This document shows positions 18,691 through 27,503 of a stretch of 64,000 nucleotides of DNA, piece after piece; the stretch's first letter is position 1; every line of letters starts with the position of its first letter. The position numbers and the translations under genes were made by a program. Under the pieces are notes generated by a model that was given only the letters and a program-made list of their open reading frames with translations, was not told the origin of the DNA and did not search any database. The stretch is from Planctomycetota bacterium (GTDB lineage Bacteria; Planctomycetota; UBA1135; GCA-002686595): positions 1-64,000 of the forward strand of contig CANKOY010000007.1 in assembly GCA_947484275.1 (NCBI GenBank). The letters run 5' to 3'.

Positions 18691-19287
18691 ATGCGATTCT
18701 TGCTTGCCCCGCTGACCCTCGCCCTGGCCTTCGCCCAGCCCCAGAAACCGGCCGTGCAGGATCCGCCCGCACCGCCGGTGGGAGGATTCGAGAGCGCACA
18801 GCTCCGTGGTGACCGCGTGCGCGAAAGCTTGCTCGGCGCCTGGCAATTGACCCGCGGCGAAATTCCTGCGCTCGGCGTCGCGGGTGGCGGCGTGGCGGGC
18901 TATGCGATTTTCATTGAGGGCTACATGTCGATGGAAGTGCACGCCCAGGGCAAGACCGTGCCCGACAGTCAGGACTCTTTTTTTCAAACCGGCACCCATC
19001 GCTGGAAGTACGAAGACACCGGGGTGCTTGAGACATTTTCTTTGATCGGCACCCACAACGTGACCGATGACGAGGAATACGAGTTCGAGCAGCCGGGCGC
19101 GCGGCGCGCTTACAAGGTGCAGGTGGACGGCGATCGCCTGGTCCTCGAGCGCGCTGACCGGAGCGCGCGCTTGAACTTCATGCGCCTTGGAAAGCTGCGC
19201 TACCCCGACGACAAGGACGGCCCTGGGGTCGACTTCTTTGGGCGTCCAATTCCGCCCGCGGAAGGCGAAGGAAAAAAGCGCAAGTAG
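18691..19287 (+). CDS. Hypothetical exported protein, lipocalin-like
   Basis: A 198-residue exported protein. It starts at the ATG at 18691, with CAGGAG 9 bases upstream, and a signal peptide (MRFLLAPLTLALAFAQPQKP). The mature domain reads LLGAWQLTRGEIPALG, then SMEVHA and HRWKYEDTG and alternating beta strands, as in small lipocalin-like barrels. The C-terminus is basic and charged (GEGKKRK). The family is not certain and no ligand or partner is evident. It ends at the terminator shared with nrdJ. Confidence 0.6.
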   Translation: MRFLLAPLTLALAFAQPQKPAVQDPPAPPVGGFESAQLRGDRVRESLLGAWQLTRGEIPALGVAGGGVAGYAIFIEGYMSMEVHAQGKTVPDSQDSFFQTGTHRWKYEDTGVLETFSLIGTHNVTDDEEYEFEQPGARRAYKVQVDGDRLVLERADRSARLNFMRLGKLRYPDDKDGPGVDFFGRPIPPAEGEGKKRK

Positions 19288-19305
19288 GCGCCGAGCGAAC
19301 CAAAA

Positions 19306-19350
19306 ACAACACGGCTGCCGCGCGGGTCGAGCGCGCGGCAGCCGTGTTGT
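19306..19350. terminator. Bidirectional terminator hairpin
   Basis: An 18-bp perfect stem (19306-19323 with 19333-19350), extendable by one pair, closes a 7-base loop. On the minus strand it is followed by GTTTTTGG. It sits between the convergent lipocalin-like and nrdJ genes. Confidence 0.8.
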
Positions 19351-19381
19351 CTCGTTGGGTTCGTGAATTATCCGACGGCGA

Positions 19382-21952
19382 TCAGCATTGGCTGAATCCG
19401 CAGGAGTGGCACTTCACGCAACCTTCCTGGAAGGCAAGCACGCCCGTGCACGCGGGGCACTTGATCTTGTAGGACGCCGCGACCTGACGCTGAGTGCTTG
19501 CGGCGGGCTTGTGGGTCTTGGCGGCGACGTTCACTGCGGCAGCGGCCAGGGCTGCTGCGGCTGCGGCCTCGGTCAGGTTTGCGGTCCCAAGCAGCAACGC
19601 GTGCAGGCCGTGCTCCATCTTGGCGTCGAGGTAGCGCTGGAGCGCCTTCGCCAATCCGTCGGCGAGGGACATGATGCGCCCGTCCTTGGTCGGAACCGAA
19701 AGCGAACTTCCGATGCCCTCGAGTTGCTTGAGCGCCAACTCGAGATTCCCGTTGCTCCGCAGCCACAGGGACAGGATGCGGCAGATCGCCTCCAGGTCCG
19801 AGTTGGCCACGTCACCGCCCTTGCCGAGTTGCGCGAAGACTTCGCGCTCGCGTCCAGACAAGGGCTCGACAGAGACCTTCACGTGCATGTTGCCGAAGGG
19901 CGTCATCTGGCGGATGCGCAGACAGCTCATGATCTCGGGCAGGCGCACCGGGCGCAGATCGCCGTTCGGCGCGGTTGTGCTCGGCGTCGACGCTGACTCT
20001 TCTGCATCGCCCTCGGTCGGGCTTGCCGGGCCCGATTGAGAGGACTTGTGCAGATCACCGGACTTGGTCAGCGCCATCGGCTGCACGTCGCGGCAACCGT
20101 CGCGGTAGACGGTGACGCCCTTGACCGCCTCGTCGATCGCGAGCTCGTAGATCGCTCGCACGTCGTTGGCGGTTGCATCGTGCGGGAAATTGATCGTCTT
20201 CGAAATCGACGAGTCGCAGTGGCGTTGGAAAGCCGACTGCATGCGCATGTGCCAGTAGGGCGTGATGTCGTGGGCGCAGACGAAGACGTTCTTGATCTCG
20301 TCGGGAATGCCGTCGATGTGGGCGGCACTGCCCTGTTCGCTGATGCGATCGATCATCTCGTCGGAGAAGAAGCCGCGCTCTTTGGCGAGCTTCTCGAAGA
20401 CGTAGTTGACCTCGCGCATGATCGTCGGCGTGCCCTTGTTGTCCTTCATGACCTGGCGGATGAAGGCCAAGCTGAACATGGGCTCGATGCCACCAGAGCA
20501 GTCGGCGATGATCGAGATCGTGCCCGTGGGCGCGACCGTCGTCGTGTAGGAGTTGCGCAGGCGACGACCGAGCTTCTGCCAGTCGGAACCCTCCCAGGCC
20601 GGGAACACGCCGCGCTCTTCAGCCAGGGCTTCGCTGGCCAGGTGCGACTCGTCGTTCATGACCTGCATGATCTTCTCGCCGAACGCGCAGCCCTCTTCCG
20701 TGTTGTAGGGAATCCCGAGCTTGTAGAGCGCGTCGGCGAAACCCATCACGCCCAGGCCGATGCGGCGCGTGGTTTTCGACATGTTGTCGATCTCGGGCAG
20801 CGGGTACTTGTTGACCTCGATCACATTGTCGAGGAAGCGCGTCGTGGTGCGGATCAACTGCTTGTAGTGATCCCAATCGAAGCGCGCGTCCGCCCCTTCG
20901 CCCACAACCAGCGGCCCGAGGTTGATCGAACCAAGATTGCAGGAGTCGTAGGGGTGCAGGGGCTGCTCGCCGCAGGGGTTCGTGGCCTCGATCAGACCCA
21001 CGTTCTTGATCGGGTTGCGCTCGTTGATGCGGTCGATGAACACGACGCCCGGTTCGCCCGTGCGCCAGGCGTGATCGATGATCTCGGTCCAGATCTCGCC
21101 GACGGTCCACAGGGTGCCCGTGTCGTTGCCCTTGGCGTCCTTGCGCTTGAGCTGGCGCCATTCCTTCGAGCGCGGGTTCTGCACTTCGTGGATTTTGTCC
21201 GGCGTCGTGCGCAGCTCATCGAGGAAGCGATTCGTGATCGCGACCGAGATGTTGTAGTTCTGCAGCCGCGACAGGTCGTCCTTGAAGGTGATGAACTGCA
21301 TCACGTCCGGGTGGTCGATGCGCAAGATGCCCATGTTTGCGCCACGGCGGAACGCGCCCTGTTGGATCGCGTCCGTGGCCTTGGAGAACACCTGGATGAA
21401 CGACAGCGGACCCTCGGTGGTGCCGCCCGAGCTGCGCACGAGGTCGCCCTGGGGGCGCAGGCGAGAGAACGAGAAGCCCGTGCCACCGCCGGCTTTCTGG
21501 ATCAGAGCCGTGGCCTTGATCGCGTCGAAGATGCCTTCGATCGAGTCGTCCACCGGTAGGACGAAGCAGGCCGAGAGCATGCCCATCTCGCGTCCGGCGT
21601 TCATCAAGGTCGGGCTGTTCGGCATGAACTGACGCTTGGCCATCAGGTCGTGGAACTCGCGCGCCACGGCCAGCGCGCGCTGCGGAGTTCCGCCGGGGAA
21701 GCGCAGCTCGCCCTTCGCGATGTGCGTGGCCACACGCCAGAAGAGTTGCTTGGGCGTCTCGATCACCAAGCCGGTCTCGGGATTCTTCTTCAGGTAGCGA
21801 CGCTCGAGAACCTTGATCGCGTTCTCGCTCAGCAGGGTTTCGCCGACGTCTTGCGGCGGGTCCACAGCTTCGAGCATCGCACTCGCTTCTTGTGCCGTCT
21901 TGGGGGTGACCATGGGGGCACGCTTCTCTGTCGGAAGGACGATGGGATTCAC
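19382..21952 (-). CDS. nrdJ: Adenosylcobalamin-dependent ribonucleotide reductase (class II)
   Basis: Reduces ribonucleotides to deoxyribonucleotides using a B12 radical, with or without oxygen. Recognisable blocks are NSPTLMNAG, the first redox Cys in GMLSACFVLPVDDSIEGIFD, AGGGTGFSFSRLRP, the radical-site loop NPCGEQPLHPYDSCNLGSIN and APTGTISIIADCSGGIEP. A TSCPD-type region follows (MSCLRIRQMTPFGNMHVKVS). The C-terminus has paired Cys motifs (CPAC, CVKCHSCGFSQC) for the redox tail or zinc. The GTG at 21952 is used because GAGGAG lies 9 bases before it; a TTG 21 bases upstream is possible. About 856 residues. Confidence 0.93.
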   Translation of the reverse strand: MNPIVLPTEKRAPMVTPKTAQEASAMLEAVDPPQDVGETLLSENAIKVLERRYLKKNPETGLVIETPKQLFWRVATHIAKGELRFPGGTPQRALAVAREFHDLMAKRQFMPNSPTLMNAGREMGMLSACFVLPVDDSIEGIFDAIKATALIQKAGGGTGFSFSRLRPQGDLVRSSGGTTEGPLSFIQVFSKATDAIQQGAFRRGANMGILRIDHPDVMQFITFKDDLSRLQNYNISVAITNRFLDELRTTPDKIHEVQNPRSKEWRQLKRKDAKGNDTGTLWTVGEIWTEIIDHAWRTGEPGVVFIDRINERNPIKNVGLIEATNPCGEQPLHPYDSCNLGSINLGPLVVGEGADARFDWDHYKQLIRTTTRFLDNVIEVNKYPLPEIDNMSKTTRRIGLGVMGFADALYKLGIPYNTEEGCAFGEKIMQVMNDESHLASEALAEERGVFPAWEGSDWQKLGRRLRNSYTTTVAPTGTISIIADCSGGIEPMFSLAFIRQVMKDNKGTPTIMREVNYVFEKLAKERGFFSDEMIDRISEQGSAAHIDGIPDEIKNVFVCAHDITPYWHMRMQSAFQRHCDSSISKTINFPHDATANDVRAIYELAIDEAVKGVTVYRDGCRDVQPMALTKSGDLHKSSQSGPASPTEGDAEESASTPSTTAPNGDLRPVRLPEIMSCLRIRQMTPFGNMHVKVSVEPLSGREREVFAQLGKGGDVANSDLEAICRILSLWLRSNGNLELALKQLEGIGSSLSVPTKDGRIMSLADGLAKALQRYLDAKMEHGLHALLLGTANLTEAAAAAALAAAAVNVAAKTHKPAASTQRQVAASYKIKCPACTGVLAFQEGCVKCHSCGFSQC

Positions 21953-22334
21953 GCTGGCACTCTCCTCAGGCAATGCCCGCAGCTGGCGCTTGCGGGTGGG
22001 CTCTCCGCCGTCCGAACGGGACGCGTCGCGGGCTCGCAGCGAGCTCGGCGAAAAAGACGCGACCCACTCAGGTGGGCAGACACAACCCTTTGTTAGTCAG
22101 GCACTTGACTCACCGAACCCGGTGGATTGTCGAGCAGTCTCGCGCGTGAGAAGGGCGGTCTTCTCAGGCGGCAAAACGACTCGCTCGATGGCTCCAGTCG
22201 GGCCTGCTCCCACTAGATCTAGTGGGACCCCGGCGACGTGCATACCATGGCTGCGTAGGTCGGCGAGGTCAAGCGCAGATCGAGAGTGCGAACCGACTTC
22301 TCCAAAGCGGGAAGCAGCCCGAGGTTGAGAGCGC
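21953..22334. other. Intergenic region upstream of nrdJ
   Basis: About 380 bases between nrdJ and murJ, both on the minus strand. It holds the 20-bp palindrome at 22208-22227 and a small hairpin (CCCAC/GTGGG) near 22065. I looked for the conserved cobalamin riboswitch blocks and did not see them. Confidence 0.4.
22208..22227. promoter_or_regulatory. Perfect 20-bp palindrome, possible operator
   Basis: TCCCACTAGATCTAGTGGGA is its own reverse complement with no spacer, the shape of a dimeric repressor site. It is about 255 bases upstream of the nrdJ start and about 110 bases past the murJ stop. Which gene it would control is unknown. Confidence 0.45.
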
Positions 22335-24017
22335 TCAGCCCCGGCGGCGGGCGATTCTCTCGCGGATATTTCGCCACTCTTCGAGGCCGAGCAGCGCGCT
22401 CGCCCCGACATAGGTGACGACCGCCGCACCGATCGCCGCGGCGAGCGCCGGCAGTTCTCGAAGACCGCTGACCTCTGCGGCTCCGACCTCCGCGTCACCG
22501 ACGATCAGGTGTCGCGTGACCCAGGCAGCCAGCGCGCAGAGGCTGGCGGCGATCAGCATCTTGAAAATCCTGCCGAAGAATCCGCTCCCGGTCGCCGGGA
22601 GGCCAAGCCGTCCCTTGAGTCCGGGCCAGAGCCAACACAGGTTGGCCCAGGCGGCAATCGAAGTGGCCAGGGCGAAGCCCGAGGCGTCCATCTTCATGCC
22701 GTACACGAAGAGCACGTTGAGCGCGGTGTTGACCACCAGCATGACCGCGGCGATGCGCACGGGGGTCCTGAAGTCCGAGAGCGCGAAGTAGGCGCGGCTG
22801 GTTAGCGCAATGGCGCCCGTGGGGAGGATCGAGAGGGCGAGCATCGTGAGGGCGCTCGAGGCTCGCCCCACACCCTCAGAGGTGTAGTTGCCGTGTTGGA
22901 AGAGCACCGTGCAGATCGGCCGCGCCAGAACCACGAGGCCTAGGCTGGCGGGCAGGGCCAGGTAGCAGACCGCCAGTTGGGCACGGTCGTGCAGCGCGCG
23001 CAGCTCGTCGCGTTTTCCGGTGTGCCCCAGTGCCTTGAGGAGTGGAAAGACCGCGGCCGTGGCCGCCGTGGCGATCAGGGCCACCGGGAACTGCTGGATG
23101 CGCGTCGCATAGTGGAAGGCCGCCGAACCGCCAGGATCAAGCATTCCGTAGGCCATCAACCCGTCGATCATCACGTTGACCTGGTAGACCGCGGCCCCCA
23201 TGGCCAGGGGCGCGCTGGTGCGCAGGACGTCCCAGGCCCCGGCGATCGGGTCGAAGCCGGCGGCCGGGGCGCCCCCGTAGAGACCGTGGCGGCGCAGGGC
23301 CGGGATCTGGATCGCGAGCTGCAGGAATCCAGACAGCAGCACGGCCCAGCACAGGACCCGAGCCATATCGAACTGCGTGTCGTCGGAGATCGTCGCGCGG
23401 GTCCCCGACCAGGGTACGTCGTGCTGCCAGAGCAGGAAGACGAGCGCCGCGATCCAGACCACATTGAGCATCGCCGGCGCGATGCTCGACACGCGGAACT
23501 CACCGCGCACCTGCAGGGCCCCGGAGAAAATCGCCGAGAGACACACGAACACGACGTAAGGCATCAGCCTCACAGTCAAGTCGCGCACGGGCTCAGGGTT
23601 CACGCCAAGCCATCGCCAGCCGAAGAGCGGGGTCGTGTCCGGCAAGAGCGCCACCGCGGTCATCAATCCGACGCAGACGGCCAGCAGAATCCACGAGGCC
23701 ACGTGGGCCGTGCGCTGGAAGAGGGCCCGCCCGGCGGCTTCGCCGTGGTCGTGATCGACTTCGGTCAACTTGGTTTGCAACGACGTCGAAAGCGCGCCCT
23801 CGCCTAGCAGACGGCGAAACAGATTCGGGACGCGCCAGGCGGTGACGAAGGCGTCGTTGATGATCGACTTGTCGCCGAACAGGGCCGCCATCACGGATTC
23901 GCGGGCGTAGCCCATCACGCGCGACACGAGTGTCAGCGCGGAAACTAGCGCGGTGCGCTTCACCAGCGAGCCGTGGCGCGCTACGACATCAGGCGGCGCG
24001 TCGGGAGGCAAACTCAC
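22335..24017 (-). CDS. murJ: Lipid II flippase MurJ
   Basis: Flips the peptidoglycan precursor lipid II across the inner membrane. The 560-residue product has about 14 hydrophobic segments and the family N-terminus: TALVSALTLVSRVMGYARES, then LFGDKSIINDAFVTAWRVPN and LFRRLLGEGALSTS. Later MOP-fold signatures are VYQVNVMIDGL and QFPVALIATAATAAVFPLL. The GTG at 24017 is the likely start. Between it and yqeY lies only a palindromic element. It supports a peptidoglycan-containing envelope, as does dapF. Confidence 0.95.
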   Translation of the reverse strand: MSLPPDAPPDVVARHGSLVKRTALVSALTLVSRVMGYARESVMAALFGDKSIINDAFVTAWRVPNLFRRLLGEGALSTSLQTKLTEVDHDHGEAAGRALFQRTAHVASWILLAVCVGLMTAVALLPDTTPLFGWRWLGVNPEPVRDLTVRLMPYVVFVCLSAIFSGALQVRGEFRVSSIAPAMLNVVWIAALVFLLWQHDVPWSGTRATISDDTQFDMARVLCWAVLLSGFLQLAIQIPALRRHGLYGGAPAAGFDPIAGAWDVLRTSAPLAMGAAVYQVNVMIDGLMAYGMLDPGGSAAFHYATRIQQFPVALIATAATAAVFPLLKALGHTGKRDELRALHDRAQLAVCYLALPASLGLVVLARPICTVLFQHGNYTSEGVGRASSALTMLALSILPTGAIALTSRAYFALSDFRTPVRIAAVMLVVNTALNVLFVYGMKMDASGFALATSIAAWANLCWLWPGLKGRLGLPATGSGFFGRIFKMLIAASLCALAAWVTRHLIVGDAEVGAAEVSGLRELPALAAAIGAAVVTYVGASALLGLEEWRNIRERIARRRG

Positions 24018-24132
24018 GGCGGTAGCCTACGCAACCGTCCCAGTGGAGTCAGTGGCGAACTCGACCCGGGAAGTCCGCGCACGGACAGCGCCACGCCATC
24101 GTGCCGAAGATCAGGTCCTGAGTTCGACTCTG

Positions 24133-24296
24133 AGAGCACGTCCTAGTACCTGGCTGGCCGCTAGGCCAATTCCAAACTCGCCATCGCGACGTTGCAGCTC
24201 CTCCGAGTATTGCAGGCGAATACGCGTCGTCGCTGCGCCTCGCGGCTGGCGGCCTGGAATCGCCCAAGCGGCCAGCCAGGTATTAGGACGTGCTCT
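24133..24296. repeat. Long-arm palindromic element (second family)
   Basis: A 164-bp element with ends about 40 bp long in inverted orientation. The left arm starts AGAGCACGTCCTAGTACC and the right arm, on the other strand, AGAGCACGTCCTAATACC; both continue TGGCTGGCCGCT and later ATTCCA. It has no coding capacity and no relation to the CTAG-ended family. It fills the yqeY-murJ gap, and its right edge overlaps the yqeY stop codon. Confidence 0.8.
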
Positions 24297-24741
24297 AAGC
24301 CAGCAACTCAGAAGCCAGGCGCTGGGCCAGCTTGCCGTCGATGGCGCCCTTGTGCGCGGCCATCACGGCCTTCATCGCGGCACCGATGTCTTTCTTCGAG
24401 GTCAGCTTGAGGTCGGCGATGACTGCGGCCACGAGCACACGCGCTTGCGCCTCGTCCATTTGCTTGGGCAAGTAGCCGGTGATCACGGCAAGTTCCGCGC
24501 GCTCCTTGTCGGCGAGGTCCTTGCGCGCGGCCTTGTCGAACTGCTCGATCGACTCGTGACGGCGCTTGGCGCCGCCGCTCAAGGCCGCCATGACGTCTTC
24601 TTCGGTGGCGTCGCGGTTCTTGTCGACTTCGGCTTTCTTCACGTCGGAGAGCACCAGACGCAACGTGTCGCGCACGAGCTCCTTTCGCGCGAGCATGGCC
24701 GCCTTGAGGTCCGCTTCGATCCGTTTGCGCGTCTCCGACAT
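24295..24741 (-). CDS. GatB/YqeY domain protein
   Basis: A 148-residue protein of the YqeY family, related to the tail domain of the GatB amidotransferase subunit. It carries the conserved pattern RKELVRDTLRLVLSDVKKAE and ERAELAVITGYLPKQMDEAQ, with the C-terminal GAAMKAVMAAHKGAIDGKLA. The cellular role is unclear; tRNA-related functions are suspected from GatB. It follows gyrA by 3 bases, so the two are translationally linked. Its TAG stop at 24295-24297 touches the palindromic element. Confidence 0.88.
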   Translation of the reverse strand: MSETRKRIEADLKAAMLARKELVRDTLRLVLSDVKKAEVDKNRDATEEDVMAALSGGAKRRHESIEQFDKAARKDLADKERAELAVITGYLPKQMDEAQARVLVAAVIADLKLTSKKDIGAAMKAVMAAHKGAIDGKLAQRLASELLA

Positions 24742-24744
24742 GGC

Positions 24745-27354
24745 CTATTCCTCGCCCTCGCCGTCATCTTCGGCGTCCTCGCCGTCTTCGCCCTCAAGCT
24801 CCTCGTCATCGTCCTCATCGTCCGCGCTCTCGTCCTGCTCCTCGAGCTCGGAGGCGACGGCGCGGCGCGGCGCGGAAATCTGTTGGTATTCCTCCAGCTC
24901 GGTAGCGCTGATGATCTCCATTGCGACGAGTTGATCGTCGTCCTTGAGATTCACGAGGCGCACGCCCTGGGTGTTGCGCCCCATGGGACGCATTTCGTTC
25001 ACCGGCGAACGCACGATCATGCCCTGGGCCGTGATGAACATCGTGTCGTCTTCTTCGCGGCACAGACCAAGACCGACGACATCGCCGTTGCGACCTCCGG
25101 TCTGGATGTTGATCACGCCTTGGCCGCCGCGACCCTTGACCGGGTATTCGACGACTGCAGTGCGCTTGCCATGTCCGTGCTCACAGGCCGTCAGGATGAA
25201 CTGGTCGGGCGCGGCCACGAGCATGTCCACGACGCGGTCGGCCTCGCGCAGGCGGATGCCGCGCACGCCGTAGGAAGTCCGGCCCATGGAGCGCACGGCC
25301 TTCTCGTCGAAACGGATCGCCTTGCCCTGGGCGGAGCCAAGCATCAGCGTGTCGCCGGCCTTGCACAGCGCCACAGCCACGACCTCGTCGCCATCATTCA
25401 GTTTGATCGCGCGGATGCCGCCCTTCTTCGGACGGGAGTAACGCTCCAGCGGCGTCTTCTTGACCGTGCCCTGGCGCGTGGCGAAGAACACCGAGTGTTC
25501 CTTGTCGAATTCGGGCACGCGCAGAACGTTGGTGATCTTCTCCCCGTCGCCGAGGTTGATCAGGTTTTTCATGGCCCGGCCTGGCGAAGTGCGCGAGGCC
25601 TCAGGCACCTGATAGACCTTGATCCAGTAGACCTGTCCGAGGTTCGAGAAGCACAACAGATAGTCGTGCGTGCCGGCGACGAACAGAGAATCCAGCACGT
25701 CGCCTTCCTTGGCGTCCGAGCCGATGATTCCGCGGCCACCGCGAGCCTGGGTGCGGTAGACGTCCAACGGCGTGCGCTTGATGTAGCCGCCGCGGGAGAC
25801 GGTCACGGCCATCATCTCCTCGTTGATCAGTTCTTCGATGTCGAAGCTGCCGTCGACTTCTTCGGAGGAGATCTCCGTGCGGCGATCGTCGCCGTACTGT
25901 CTGTCCAGGGAGTCGAGGTCGTCCTTGATGATCGCAATCACGCGCGCGGCCCGATCGAGGATGTCGCGCAGGTCGGCGATCTCGGCCACGACTTCGTTGA
26001 ATTCGGCTTCCAACTTCTCGCGTTCGAGCCCCGTGAGCCGACCAAGGCGCATGTCGACGATCGCCTGCGCCTGGCGCTGCGAGAGCGAGAAGGCTGTGGA
26101 TAGGCTCGCCCTGGCTTCTTCGGGTGTCTTGCTGGCGCGGATCAGGCGGATCACTTCGTCGATGTTGTCGACGGCGATGCGCAGGCCCTCCAGGATGTGC
26201 TTGCGCTCCTCGGCCTTGCTGAGGAGGAACAGCGTGCGCCTGCGAATGACCTCTTTGCGGTGCGAGAGGTACGCGTCGAGCAATCCGCGCAGCGTGAGCG
26301 TCCGGGGCTGGCCGCGATCGATCACCAAGTTGATGAACGATTGCGTCGTCTGCATCGGCGTGTACTGGAACAGCTGATTGACGATGACCTGGGGGTCCTC
26401 GCCCTTCTTCAGCTCGATCACCAGACGGATGCCAGTGCGGTCCGACTCGTCGCGCACGTCGGAAATGCCAGTGATGCGCCCGTCTTTGACGACTTCGACG
26501 ATCTTCTCGATGATCGCCGTCTTGCGCACCTGGAACGGCACTTCGGTGACGATCACGGCATGGCGATTCTTGACCTCTTCGATCACATGGCGCGCGCGCA
26601 CGCGCACCAATCCGCGGCCGGTGGCGTAGGCCTGCAGGATCCCGCGCCGGCCCATGATGATGCCGCCGGTGGGGAAGTCGGGGCCGCTGACGATCTCGCA
26701 CAAATCGCCGGCAGTGATCTCGGGTCGATCGAGGATTGCGCGCAGGGCCTGGGTGACCTCGCGCAAATTGTGCGGCAAGAGGCTCGTCGCCATGCCGACC
26801 GCGATTCCGTCCGAACCGTTGCATAGAAGATTCGGGAATCGGCCGGGCAACACCACGGGCTCGGTGCGCGACTCGTCGTAGTTCTGCTGCACGTCCACGG
26901 TGTCGCGCTCGATGTCGTCGAGCATCTCGACCGCGGCGCCCTTCATGCGCGCCTCCGTGTATCGCATCGCGGCCGGAGGATCGCCGTCGATCGAGCCGAA
27001 GTTGCCCTGACCGTCGATCAGCGGGTAGCGCGTCGAGAAGGGCTGCGCGAGGCGCACCAGGGTCGGGTAGACCACCGACTCCCCGTGCGGGTGGTAGTTG
27101 CCCGAGGTGTCACCGGCGATCTTGGCGCACTTCCTGTATTTGGCCCGCGGGCTCAGGCTCAGGTCGTTCATGGCCACCAGAATCCGCCGCTGCGAGGGCT
27201 TGAGGCCGTCGCGGACATCGGGCAGGGCTCGGGAGTGGATGACCGAGAGCGCGTAAGTCAGGTACGACTCGCGCATCTCGCGCTCGATGGAGCGCGGCTC
27301 GACAATTCCCTGGGGTACGGGCGGCGGGGGAGGCGGCGTTTCGATTCCGGTCAT
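24745..27354 (-). CDS. gyrA: DNA gyrase subunit A
   Basis: Introduces negative supercoils together with GyrB. The 869-residue protein has the breakage-reunion domain with [36 protein letters not shown] and the catalytic Tyr in [10 protein letters not shown]. The C-terminal pinwheel begins with the GyrA-box-like QARGGRG, which separates gyrase from topoisomerase IV. The last ~35 residues are a strongly acidic Glu/Asp tail, typical of some gyrases and thought to tune supercoiling. gyrB is not in the window. It is followed directly by yqeY. Confidence 0.96.
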   Translation of the reverse strand: MTGIETPPPPPPVPQGIVEPRSIEREMRESYLTYALSVIHSRALPDVRDGLKPSQRRILVAMNDLSLSPRAKYRKCAKIAGDTSGNYHPHGESVVYPTLVRLAQPFSTRYPLIDGQGNFGSIDGDPPAAMRYTEARMKGAAVEMLDDIERDTVDVQQNYDESRTEPVVLPGRFPNLLCNGSDGIAVGMATSLLPHNLREVTQALRAILDRPEITAGDLCEIVSGPDFPTGGIIMGRRGILQAYATGRGLVRVRARHVIEEVKNRHAVIVTEVPFQVRKTAIIEKIVEVVKDGRITGISDVRDESDRTGIRLVIELKKGEDPQVIVNQLFQYTPMQTTQSFINLVIDRGQPRTLTLRGLLDAYLSHRKEVIRRRTLFLLSKAEERKHILEGLRIAVDNIDEVIRLIRASKTPEEARASLSTAFSLSQRQAQAIVDMRLGRLTGLEREKLEAEFNEVVAEIADLRDILDRAARVIAIIKDDLDSLDRQYGDDRRTEISSEEVDGSFDIEELINEEMMAVTVSRGGYIKRTPLDVYRTQARGGRGIIGSDAKEGDVLDSLFVAGTHDYLLCFSNLGQVYWIKVYQVPEASRTSPGRAMKNLINLGDGEKITNVLRVPEFDKEHSVFFATRQGTVKKTPLERYSRPKKGGIRAIKLNDGDEVVAVALCKAGDTLMLGSAQGKAIRFDEKAVRSMGRTSYGVRGIRLREADRVVDMLVAAPDQFILTACEHGHGKRTAVVEYPVKGRGGQGVINIQTGGRNGDVVGLGLCREEDDTMFITAQGMIVRSPVNEMRPMGRNTQGVRLVNLKDDDQLVAMEIISATELEEYQQISAPRRAVASELEEQDESADDEDDDEELEGEDGEDAEDDGEGEE

Positions 27355-27436
27355 CGCAGAAGGCAGGGAGTCAGGGGTGCGTCGCTCTGTCCGTCGGGAT
27401 GGCGGGCGTCGCGGGGCAAGCGCGTAGTATCTCGCG

Positions 27437-27461
27437 CCGACCCTGGGGATGCCAGGGTCGG
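27437..27461 (-). terminator. Hairpin downstream of the M48 protease gene
   Basis: CCGACCCTGG at 27437-27446 pairs perfectly with CCAGGGTCGG at 27452-27461 around a 5-base loop. It lies 43 bases after the protease stop and before gyrA. There is no T-run on the minus strand, so it may be an attenuator or weak terminator. Confidence 0.5.
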
Positions 27462-27503
27462 AGAGTCACTTAACTAAGGTAGAGCGACGCCTCGGCGGGC
27501 CGG

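Noticed and set aside
21953-22334. Cobalamin riboswitch before nrdJ
   Set aside because: A B12-dependent reductase made this worth checking, but the conserved B12-box core blocks are not visible on the minus strand.
23953-26103. 716-aa plus-strand reading frame
   Set aside because: It is antisense to murJ, yqeY and gyrA and runs through the palindromic element, so it cannot be one real gene.
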